From Isoetes taiwanensis (lineage: Eukaryota > Streptophyta > Lycopodiopsida > Isoetales > Isoetaceae), in the NCBI GenBank assembly GCA_021234155.1, contig JAJEKV010000028.1, forward strand, positions 12,910,134 to 12,974,133: 64,000 bases of DNA, written 5' to 3'. The notes beneath the pieces were generated by a model. The model saw only the letters and a program-made list of their open reading frames with translations, was not told where the DNA came from and did no database searches. This document shows positions 23,146 through 33,305 of this stretch, in pieces. The position numbers were made by a program, and so were the translations under genes. Numbering within the stretch: position 1 is the first letter of the stretch; each line of letters starts with the position of its first letter.

Positions 23146-25388
23146 GTCATTTGAAAATAGAAATTGCTTCCTAGTGTTAGAACCTGGCTTTTGGTTTCTT
23201 TCTAATCTAATCTATATACATGCTGAGAGATTTCTGTGCTGAGGACTGAAGGCCAACTTATAGGAGCCTGCATAAAAGTGTACTTTGCTTTAGCATTCAA
23301 AAGACAATTAACCGTAGTTTTTCACATGACACCTTAAAACTCCATAATTTAGGCTTGAATGTTACCGGGCCAAGATCGTTCATTGTTTATGTGAAATACT
23401 CGACCATGCTCATTTCTGATTAATACGTGGATATGAGCTCTCTTGTTCTTTACCGTGGAGTCATCAGTAACATGTGCTCGAGCTGGTCAAATACTTCTGT
23501 TATTCTAGCTTTGGAATTAATTGATCTCTAAATACACTGTCATGAAATGAATGCAATTCTAATGCTGCAAATTGACACTCTGCTTCTGGTATGGAGAAAC
23601 AAAGAAGCTTTTCGTGTTTCTAAATTGTGTTTAATAATTTTATGAACCATCTCCATAATATTTTGTGCCTGGCTTGAATAATCATGCTTGTAAATTGGAA
23701 GATTTTGACTATTAGCTGTTTTTTACCATGTTCAATATCTTTTACCTCATACACATGCACATCAACTTGTATACACCTGCAAGTCAACGTGTATGTCCGC
23801 GCAATGAACATCTGCGCAGACATAAAAGGCAACGAGAAAACGCAATTCCCAAATAAGTATATTGGTTACAAACAATTTGTGCATGTATTATAAAGGAAAT
23901 GGGAAATACACAAAAACATAATCCTCATATAGAAGTTATATGCTTCTTGCTTAGGATTCAAAAGGCACGCCAGGATTGGCAACTGACTCATGTCAACCTC
24001 ATTAGTGCTAATAAAGGCGGGCCAAATATTTCATTAGCTTTCCTCAAGTCTGCTATACCATAGTCATGCATATTTTTCTCAAATTCTAGTTTTTACTACA
24101 ATCTACTCTCGTTTATAACTTAGCTGTGTTTTCCAAAAATATGTTCAATAAGGATAACAATGTCTGTGAAAATTGATGGCAATGAATGATGCTCTATGGC
24201 ACAGATCTGGCTTGATAACTGAACTCTTTCCCATCAACCTTTGGAGTGCGAGTTCTGAAAAATAGTGAACAGTCAAGACATGAGGGCATTACATGAAGGT
24301 ACATGAAAAATGAAAGATCAACTACCATCATATTGATATCTGGAAAAGAACCTGGCAGATAGCCTCCCCAGGAGAAGAGTTGGGAGCTATGAACGCAACG
24401 ATAACTTTTCTGTTGTAGGCTTTCATCCAGAAGATCCAGGCTCTGAACATTGTTTGGCCGTTGTGTGGCCATTTACCGTGCTAATTGGGTCTTAGATGAG
24501 CCTGTTGGTGTAACCTTTGATGTAAGCGCTAGCGTGATAGAGTAACTGCAATGAAGTTGACTTCTTGAAGTAAATATTACTTTTAATACTTGTTTAAAAC
24601 ATATCATCGGAGCTGACAAAGCTAGAATTTGAAGTTACCCTCTTCATCTTCCCGTGTTTGTCTCAATTTCGCCGTTTCAGAAGAATATCCCCTTAGTGGA
24701 GTTACATCATCTGCTAACAGAACAGCCTAAATTACTTAGCATCACAACATCTTATAATTGCCATTTAATATTTGAGGAGAGCCACCTCTGCTGCATGTGA
24801 AGCAACACTCAAATGAGAAGCCCGTTCTAAAGATCCAGCTCTCTGAGAAATAAACAAACAACCCATAAGTTCACAACTTTTCTACAATTAGTCATGGACA
24901 ATCACGAAATAAAGCACATAAATTTATAACTCAATGTAAAGAAAAAAGAATATGCTCTGAAATAGATACCACTTAGAGAATACAAATATCACAACAAAGT
25001 CATAATTTCCACCAGAAACGTAAGCAGTTTCTAAGGATATATAAGCCATGCAAGAAAAGATAACATCCCTTACAACTTACAATTTAGAGAAATTCAAAAA
25101 GCTGATATTGTATTCTGGAATGAGTATACTACCAAATAGCGAACCGCAACTCCCCAATGCCAGAGAGAGAGCATATGATAAGAGATCTAAATTTATATCA
25201 ACAAATGCCAGTTAAAGGAATATAATGCCAAAGTGATTAACCTGAATGACATATTGGTCACGGGCCACAAATGCCAGTTAAAGGATTGTAGGTAATGCCA
25301 GAGTGACTATAACCTGAACCTGATGTTGTTAGAGGAAACAGTCCACGTAACTCAATCTTAAAATATATGTGAAGCATACTATTTGCCT
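23146..25388. other. No confidently supported gene
   Basis: AT-rich DNA. One minus-strand frame of 92 codons (24194-24472) has a possible acceptor before its C-terminal part (near 24257), but I cannot link it to other exons or to a family. From about 25150 to 25320 a phrase ATGCCAGTTAAAGGA and a nearby AATGCCA.AGTGA phrase occur twice, indicating a short local duplication. Confidence 0.35.
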
Positions 25389-25627
25389 TCAAGAGTCTAA
25401 CTCAATGGGGGAGAGCATACGCTCGTAGTTTGCAAAACGAAATCCGTCCTTCAAAAGAAGCTTGAGCACCTGCAACCAGTTAAGCTTAGAAATCATTTGG
25501 AGAGTTGCAAGGGAGCAAAGAGCCATTCATGAGATGCCAATAGGTTTAGATCAGTTCCAACCTGGTTCGTTATTGTGATCATGATCTGCTCTACCTCTTC
25601 GTAGATCTCATCATCATTGACCAAGTA
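25389..25627 (-). CDS. Two terminal exons of an unidentified gene
   Basis: Two phase-0 exons with good splice sites lie on the minus strand. The upstream one (25627 to 25562, 66 bp) follows an acceptor ending TTGCAG and encodes YLVNDDEIYEEVEQIMITIT plus NQ. It ends in CAG before a GT donor. After a 92 bp intron with acceptor TTGCAG, the last exon (25469 to 25389, 81 bp) encodes VLKLLLKDGFRFANYERMLS and a short acidic end, then a TGA. The peptide is amphipathic and charged, very unlike the surrounding repeats. I do not recognise the family. Upstream exons would lie at higher coordinates, where a SINE and the 17 kb LTR element now sit, so the gene may be interrupted or its exons widely spread. 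Confidence 0.6.
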
Positions 25628-26004
25628 CTGCAAGGAATGAAGCTATTTCTTTTCCTGGGCCAACAGAGGGTAGCAACCGTAGCTAATGGATTCTACAAAT
25701 ACCGACCAAGGGCTACTGCACGCCTAACAATACCTACACAAATCACACTGAAACTAAGTTTAGAGCAGGAAAAATGATTTCGAAGTGCAAAACCACGATC
25801 TTGCCCTAAATCAAAATTTCTCTGTTTGTTTTGAGGTAATCAGGTATCGGACAGACACATCAAAAATCAAACTCACAGTATCTTTTCAAGCCAGACAAAA
25901 TCATATATGGCCCTGCTTACCGGTTCTGGTTCTGGTTCGGTTCTGGTTCTGGTTCTTCAACTCAGATTGCCCAGAGCAAGCCTCTCCGGTTAGCCAGTTT
26001 CAAG

Positions 26005-26152
26005 AGTGGCTGCCCAACAACGAAAACGACCGAGCATTTACAGCCAATAAGGGGTTTTTAGCAGTCATAGGCAGCATATACTGGCATATACCTATAATAT
26101 GCCACAAACCCACATAAACAAGGGTTTGCCCCCTTAGGGGCAACCCAAAAAT
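26005..26152 (+). repeat. Dispersed repeat, copy 2 (partner at 22985-23145)
   Basis: Near-identical to 22985-23145. The region just upstream has a short (GGTTCT)n-like run (about 25920-25955) that encodes Trp/Phe-rich nonsense. Confidence 0.8.
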
Positions 26153-26179
26153 ATAGATTAAAGATAAAAAAATAATCAC

Positions 26180-26555
26180 ATTAGCTCACTTGGTATATTG
26201 GTTAAAGTAGTCTTATTAGGACATTGAGTTATTTTGGTGGAGGTCCGAGCCCCCATATTTCATATTCTAAAATCTTAGGCAAAGTCGTATAGAGGTTCGA
26301 TATTCCCTCAAAATCTTAGGCGAAATCGTAATTCATATTTCAAAATCATAGGCGCCTCCAATCATAAATGACTATAAGCAAAACGAGAGGTGCTAACAGG
26401 GCCCAACGTACGATCTGGGTCGTAGGATCGACGAATCCGACGATTGTGGTAGTCCAGGGTGCACAGAGGTGCTAATAGGGCCCAACATACGATCTGGGTC
26501 GTAGGATCGATGAATCCGACGATTGTGGTAGTCCAGGATGCACTTCGTTTAGAAT
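26180..26555 (+). mobile_element. tRNA-derived SINE, copy 1
   Basis: The 5' end reads TTAGCTCACTTGGTATATTGG, a near-perfect tRNA A box. About 50 bp later GGAGGTCCGAGCCCCC stands at the B-box position. The body (ATTTCATATT, AAATCTTAGGC, GGCGCCTCCAATCATAAATG) and tail (TGTGGTAGTCCAGG.TGCACCTCG) recur at 49809-50110 and 52612-52862. In this copy the 3' module of about 77 bp (from GAGGTGCTAACAGGGCCC) is present twice in tandem (about 26386-26541). It has no protein-coding capacity. The family would rely on RNA polymerase III transcription and a LINE partner. Confidence 0.85.
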
Positions 26556-27185
26556 ATGTAGTAAAATTGCTATAAAGACAACTTGAGCAACTTAGCAATG
26601 GATATATAATTATGTCCCCATGGACCTGTATTGACAACATATCATGTATATGTTGAGAAAACCCAATTAACCCGAGAAGATTGGCAAGCCATCTTAAACT
26701 ATATTTGTTGAACATAGATATGTGTACAGAATCGATGCTAGTCATGCAACCATAGCAAAATGTCTTGATAAACCCGAAACATGTTCAGACAACCCATTAA
26801 ACAGTTTAACAACCAAGCAAACTTGAAAATTCTAGAGGCATACAAAATATTACCAGCTGCTTTTAGACTACTACTTTTTGCTCGAAAAATGTATTGCAAT
26901 AATGCATACTTGTTGTTTGCTAGTTGTTGAAATAGATGGTCTTCTACATTTCCAATCTAACTCACTCAAATAATGTAATAGTTTTGTAGCAATCCTAAAC
27001 CCTGGCAGAAATGGTAGATCACCATAAGCAGTTTAGAATCAACCTGGACTTTGCTAAAAACAGTGCAAAATTGATGGTTTTTACATATTTGATGACTTTG
27101 ATTTGTAAAAGAAAGGGCTAGAGGATGAAGGACATTAGCTTGCCTGATTATATGCCCTTGAACCATATGCAGCCCTGGCACCACC
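26556..27185. other. Non-coding DNA left of the large LTR element
   Basis: No gene supported. This sequence and that beyond 44193 were contiguous before insertion of the 17 kb LTR element. Confidence 0.4.
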
Positions 27186-27190
27186 ATAAA

Positions 27191-28774
27191 TGTGACGTTC
27201 CACATATTTATACGCATATTTAAGTATAAATACATGACACGTCACTACGAATAATTAATGGCACATTAATTATTCATAAGCTAAGGTTAGCTATGTTAAT
27301 AATTAAATTATAAAGGTGGAAATCTAACCCAAAACCCTAATTCGAATTTAGGGCTTATCCTAATATTAAAAAGGGCTAAAATACCAAATTAGTTAATTAA
27401 TGACATGCCACTTGGCCCAAATCGATTGAGCAAGGCAGGGTTTCCATTTTGGACACCCAAATTAGGGCTTTGGGCCCCAATTCGAATTAGGAGCAGTTGG
27501 AGATGGAGGAGGAGGAGCAGCAGCCAGGCACCCTTCAGCAAATCGAGATGGAGCCATCCCAAGCCCGGATTCGGCCGGTTAGTCTCAGAGTTTATTTGTG
27601 TTATCGTAGGGTAGCGCCCTGTTGGGCACTTGTTGTGTGTATTTCTTACGTTTCTCTGTGTTCTCTATGCTTTACACCGTAGGAACTAACCCTTGATTGC
27701 AAAGGTGAGTTCTCCTTATCTCTGATTCTGTACTTGCTCTTAAATGATGGATTGATAGTTCTTTGCATAGTATTACTCTTGAAATGGGGGAATTAAGGGG
27801 GGTAGAGACCTCTGAGCCATGTTTATTAGTATGCTCCTAGGTAGATCCCTGTATTTCCCATTATAAGCGGCCTGTGCACAAGAGACCATCGAGTCGTGGA
27901 TGCTATGGAATGGCTTAGCACCAGAGAAGGGACGCAGTGGTGAAGTGGGGGTGGGGTCTTGCACGAACATACAAGACTCCTGGTACTCCTGAGTGGGCTA
28001 GGGCGATAGCCCGGCCACGAGGGCGGGTATGGGTCTGACACTCCCTGGGTGCAGAGGTGTGACCCGTATGGGGCACCCTGTACTTTGAGTAGATTTAGGG
28101 TGAGTAAGTCGGGTATGGATGCGGGGGTCGCTGATGCGGCACGTATTCTCTAGCTCACCCATGGAACCACTGTGATCCTGGAAGAGGACACTTCCCTAAC
28201 CTGCCTCATCGGACCGGGGCGTCATGAACCCTGGAGTAGGCTTGAAGGGTGATACCTTGAGTCTGCATCTCCGGAAGGCTATAGTGATGCCATAGCATGA
28301 TTCGACTCATCTGCAAAGTGTGCACAGGAGGGGCGGATGGAGTGGACAACCCTACCGATGTTCTATACCACCCAACGCCATGCCAAGATTCGGTCTGCTG
28401 ATCTCTTGAGACCTAGCCGTCAGTCGATCCTCACTGGAGTCTGAACCGGGGTAGAACCTGGGGATTGGGGTGTTTTCCTTAGGATTAGATGCATATTCTT
28501 TGCCGTTAGTACTTGGATGGATGTGCCACCCTTCGTGGTGGTTATTTATATATGATTTATGCTGTGTGCTAACATGTATTCACGCTTCCGCAACTTAGGA
28601 GTCCCATTGAAGGCGTGGGCCGAATGACACCTCCGTGTCCTTCACCCAGGCATCTCTCTACGGATGGTCCGAGTTAGACGGAGCGCCCTGCTCATGGTGA
28701 GCTGATTGCCATGGGAGGGGAAAGTCCCTGTATGTATACGTCCGGAGCGCCGTATATATTCAGGGAGCGTCACA
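27191..28774 (+). repeat. 5' LTR of the 17 kb element
   Basis: 1584 bp, TGTGACG...CGTCACA with a 7 bp terminal inverted repeat. It contains AAACCCTAA telobox-like motifs near 27330. It matches the 3' LTR over its length once the retroposon in the latter is removed. The 5' copy has an extra CTAGCTCACCCAT segment near 28152 and scattered changes. Confidence 0.95.
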
Positions 28775-28775
28775 G

Positions 28776-28788
28776 TGGTATCAGAGCC
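28776..28788 (+). promoter_or_regulatory. Primer binding site (initiator tRNA-Met)
   Basis: TGGTATCAGAGCC lies one base after the 5' LTR. It is complementary to the 3' end of plant initiator tRNA-Met, the usual minus-strand primer of plant LTR elements. Confidence 0.95.
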
Positions 28789-29256
28789 ATGATTTTGGTT
28801 GACCGGAATCATAGCACTGACCAAATCTTTAACCCGTTAGTTCGGTAGTTGAGTGGGAGTTTAAGCTAGTTGGACCGCCTAACTCTTCGGTGATTTAGTC
28901 TTGTGCTAGGTTGATGTAATAAATTGTGAGTTTTAGGAAGTTTAGGGCGATTTTGGAGGGAAAAAGTTGCGACTGGAGGACCCAGGTTTACATGGGCCAT
29001 AACTTTTTGTATGTAGCTTAGATGAAGGCGAAAATGGTTCCAATGGATCGGGCACCTCCCAAATACCCTAGGGACGTCCATATCCGACATTAAAATGGCG
29101 AAAAATGGGTCGAAATCCAACCCGGGCGCCGCTTGCATTTCGATGCCTCAGAACTCCAGTAGAAACACGTATAATGCCATCGGCGCCCGACCGCATAAAA
29201 TGCGTATTTCTGCCGTATAAAAATTTTAGTATTTTTTTTATATACATATTTTTTGG

Positions 29257-29335
29257 CACCTTGACCCAGACTTGAACCCATGACCTCTCAACTCCAAGCC
29301 TAGGTGCTTACTGCCACACCAAGCTCTCTTGAATG
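29257..29335 (-). mobile_element. tRNA-like SINE head 1
   Basis: On the minus strand an A-box-like TTGGTGTGGCAG is followed by GGTCATGGGTTCAAGTC. The B box GGTTCAAGTC lies opposite 29269-29279, and the spacing is tRNA-like. It resembles the SINE block in the retroposon at 16.1 kb (shared GGTCATGGGTTCAA). It does not look like a functional tRNA gene because the acceptor stem does not pair well. Confidence 0.5.
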
Positions 29336-29414
29336 TGATATATACATTTCACACATTTCTTATACATCTGTGATACTTTGTTTTCTTTGCATAGCGACTT
29401 TTATATAAAAGTGT

Positions 29415-29485
29415 ACTACACAAGACTTGAACCCTTGACCTCCCAGCACCCAGCCAAACCCTTTACCAACACAGTAAGCCTTTTT
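29415..29485 (-). mobile_element. tRNA-like SINE head 2
   Basis: On the minus strand CTTACTGTGTTGGTAAAGGG stands at the A-box position, and AGGTCAAGGGTTCAAGTC at the B box (opposite 29424-29434). It lies about 150 bp from the first tRNA-like head in the same orientation and shares the GGTCA.GGGTTCAAGTC core. It is probably a second copy of the same SINE family. Confidence 0.5.
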
Positions 29486-30498
29486 TTAGTGATAACAATA
29501 GTCTCATTTTATACTTAACCAATAGTATCCCTAGTTCTCTAGAAAGACTCATGTCTACCATCACTCTTCTCTAAACCAACGCTGTGGTGGCAACAACTCT
29601 GCCGGACTTGTGCAACCATGGTGAGCTAGAAATCACTTAGGAGTTATTATCATCATTACGGAATGTCTCCGCAACCATATCGACATACGTTCACGCTGAG
29701 CGATGGAAGGGAACTCCTCGGAGTAAGATAGAAACTTCCAAGTTGGATTCTAATCCACTACTCACCTGGGATATTCTTTAGGCGATGATAATAATGTCCA
29801 GTTATCGACGTTCCTAGACCTATAGCTTTAAATATTTTTCCTTTGGTAAATGCCTTGATAACAAAATTTCTTCGAGCCTTGCCATGATTCAATCTATACT
29901 ACATCCATGTGCTTTATACTAGACCTTATTCAACGTTATATATTAAGGGTTAAGAAATATCTTATAGACATAATTACAATTAACGTTGTTTCTCTCTAGT
30001 GTCTACGCCTTGACTCGTTTCATTTCTTAGAGAAAGGATCTTTCTTTGCCCAACCAACTAGGGACTGCCATGCAGCACCCCTCTAGACCATGGGTTTGGA
30101 TTCCTTTGATCCTACCACCCTTCAATACTTCTTCTCAATGGTCGTGTTCTTCTTATGGACCACTTCCCCAGATCGCGATACATACTCTGTAACACGTAGT
30201 AAGTGCTTGTGTTAGAGGGTCTAAGTTAGATATTGGGGTACAAAAGCACCCGTCCGGACGCTCTGCTTTTCGTGCTTGATCTGCTGTGCTTGGGGGTGCT
30301 TGGAGAGCGGGAACACGATGATCCGTTTTTAGCAAATTGCTTCCGGATCGATGACATGGCTGCTCCGAAAATCAAATTCGGTTCCGAAATGATCTGGCGC
30401 GGTCTGTTTTGAGATGGCGGGGTCTGTTTCTTGAATTCTTTTGTGGCGGGAATGATCATTCAGCTTGTACCTCTGAAACGAACTGTTCTTTGTAGATC

Positions 30499-33305
30499 AT
30501 GGTTTCTCTGTACTGCAAAATTCTCTGTACATCACGATCCTCAATGGATCAATCAGTTTCTGATTTGGATGAGGAAAAGAGACTCAAAGTTTTCCGGGAA
30601 ATTCAAGCCGAGAGAAGAAGGCAATCAAGACAGCGAAAAAGAGAAAGGGAGAGAGAGAAAGAAAACTTGCACCCTGAAATTGAATGAGGCCTGAGTGCGA
30701 GAAGGCTTCAAGAATTGTCCAAAAAAATGGACGATTATTTCAACGAAATCACAAAGCCTTTGAAAGAAGGGGATAAAGCAATGGTGGTGCACAGATTTGT
30801 GAAGAGAGTGAAGGCGAAATTGCCACTGGAAGTGGATTTTGTTGATCATGATCAAAGCAAGATCATGAAGAATGTGATTAAAAATGTTCAGGAGACACTC
30901 AATGAACAAAAGAAATTAAGGAAGACAGATGTATTGCAAGCAAGAAAGTCTACTTTGCAAATGGTATCTTCATCAGCAAAATCCATCAACCAATCTGCTG
31001 TCGCACGTCTCCTTCATATATCTAGAAAATCTGTTGTTGCTGCAACCAGAAGAAGAATAATGGCAGACCAAGAATGTGGTCCGTGGTCAATGTTTTCAAG
31101 GAAACAGAGGTGTGATGCATTGAGTGACGAGGTTAGGAATTGTGTTTACAAGTTCTGGACAGAAAACACACGAGTTTCACCATACAGGAAGCATGTGAGA
31201 AAGTTTGTTACAGCAGATGGCGATAAAATTGATCATCCAATACAACTGCTTGAAATATCTCAGGTGATTTCCCTGCTTAGTATGTTTCTTCTGTTGCATA
31301 TATCTGTTTCTATATAGATCTTCTTTGTTTGCAGTTGCAATTTTACATGAACTTCAAGAAGGAATATAATGACATTAAGATTACCCATCATTTGTGAGGC
31401 GCTTAAATGAAAGAGAAACTTGCTGTTGCCAATATCACATGCACTTTGAATATGTGATGCAAGCACTCAACAAAATCAGAACAGATCCAAATGGCGTGCA
31501 TAAAGATTGCAACTGTACTTGTGCTATTTGTGGTGATGGTAACTTTTGTGCAGCCAAGAACCATGTTTATAAATCCACTAGTGATTTTTGGAGGCAAATG
31601 ATCTGCCCTAAGGATGAAGATGAAGAGTGGCACAAACATAATTGTCTGATGGTGGCATGCAAGGATTGTGGATTGAAAAGGTACTCTTTTTTTAATGTTA
31701 AGATGTTTGAACATTCTATTTTGAGTTGTTAAGATGATTGATGCAACATCTTACAAACAAATTTCTGTGTGGTATTACAAACAGGTTGCCAATATGTCCA
31801 AAGGAGAAGGAGGAGTCTGATTACAAAGTGGAGTGGAAACAGTTTGAAAAGGTAGTGTATTTTGCATTTGTGCTTAAATGATTTTTGTGCTTGTGATTGT
31901 TGTGCTTGTCTTTGCAAACTTTGGTGATCTTTGTTTTCAAAAACAAAGAAGAGGTTGGTTACATGAAGGAGACCACCAAGAAAAAAATGGCGGGGAAAGA
32001 AACCAAACAAAGGTAACTAGACTTGCATACAAGAAAGAGAGCTCCTGCCCCAATTCCAAAGAAAGATGCTTCAAGACACCTGGTACAATTCATCCCACAC
32101 AATTATGTTGCACATGGCGGCAGCAAAGCAATTCGGGGAAGTGCTTGGATACTTTTCTGAAGGTGCGGTTGTCTCGGTTATTGATTTTGCTGAAAATTAC
32201 AGTTTTAAAATTCAGAAAAGAGGCACAATCTTGCCAACGGCACTGGATCGGCATCAATTTTGGTTCATATCACATATAGACATGCAACCCGGGATGAGAT
32301 AGAAGATATGGAAGCTAAGGAAGCAGAGAGAAGGGAACTAGAGAAGGAAAAAAGCAAAGAAAGAGGAAGACAACTCAGCAGATCATCGCCAGTGAATGAG
32401 AGGAGAATCATAAAGGAAGTACATTTTTATATTTCGGATGATAGAGATCATAGCGGTGAGTTTGTACAACATTGCTTGAAAGTTCATGCAGATGGTTTCG
32501 TCGAGTACAAAATATTTTGTACAACAAACATATTTTTGGAGTGATGGTTGCACAAAGACAGTTCAAAGGAGCAAGACCTTTTGGTATTTAGGAAGGAACT
32601 ATGTCAATAGTGAAGGAATTGAGTATGAATGGAATTTTTTTGCCAGCTCTCATGGGAAAGGAGAACATGATGGACAAGGTGCAATCCTAAAAAGGATTTT
32701 GGCAAGAGAACAATTGAAGTATGATTCCTGGAAATTGGAGCGTGCCAAAGACGTTGTGGATTTCATGAATTGGTATATGATGAACAACCCACCAGACCCA
32801 AATATAAGAAGGTAAATTCAATCAGTACCATTGCATTCTTCTTCATTTGAGGTGACATTTTTCTGTTCTATATTGCAGGTTTTTTTGGCATATTGAACCC
32901 GAAAATGTAGACAAATTTGAAAAGAGGAAATGGAGATCACTTTGTGGGAGCTCTAAACTTCATTCCATCAGACCATGTGACAAAACAAATCCTGCAAAAG
33001 TTGCCCACAGGTGCCTCTCTTGTTTCTGTCCCTTTTGCTTTCATGGAAAATGGGATGATTGCATGAACAAAGCTCGATTGGGAGCTTGGTCCACAACAGA
33101 ACTGAAGTTGAAGAAATTTACAGAAAACAATCAGCCAACAAAAGCAGTTCAAGATGAAGATGAGGATGAGGATGAAGAAGAGGATGATGATGAAGAAGAT
33201 GATGATGAAGAAGATAATGATGATGATGATAATGATGATGAAGATGAAGCAGTTCAAGAAGATGATGATGATGATGATGAAGATGAGGATGAGGATGAAG
33301 CTTAA
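30499..33305 (+). pseudogene. DDE-type transposase-like gene, interrupted
   Basis: Exons can be traced by GT-AG junctions: to 31263, 31335-31679, about 31785-31851, about 31941-32811 and 32879-33305. The N-terminal part is basic and coiled-coil-like, then comes a helix-turn-helix-like region (SAVARLLHISRKSVVAATRR). A cysteine-rich section follows (CCCQYH, CNCTCAICGDG, CKDCG). A probable catalytic core follows with VIDFAENY, HFYISDD, WSDGC and FFASSHGKGEHDG, giving candidate Asp/Glu residues. The C-terminus has a Cys cluster (CLSCFCPFC) and an Asp/Glu tail of about 45 residues encoded by GAT/GAA repeats. An in-frame TGA at 30685, a frameshift/deletion near 31390 and further frame changes at about 32100-32550 make this copy non-functional. 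Confidence 0.82.

Noticed and set aside
24194-24472. A 92-codon minus-strand frame near the two-exon gene
   Set aside because: It lies downstream of that gene's stop codon and has no recognisable domain. It may be a 3' flanking coincidence.
27773-28041. A 65-codon frame present identically at 27773-27970 and 41946-42143
   Set aside because: It lies inside the LTRs, and its conservation is explained by LTR identity, not by protein function.
29257-29485. Functional tRNA genes
   Set aside because: A- and B-box-like motifs are present, but acceptor and anticodon stems do not pair convincingly. SINE heads are a better explanation.
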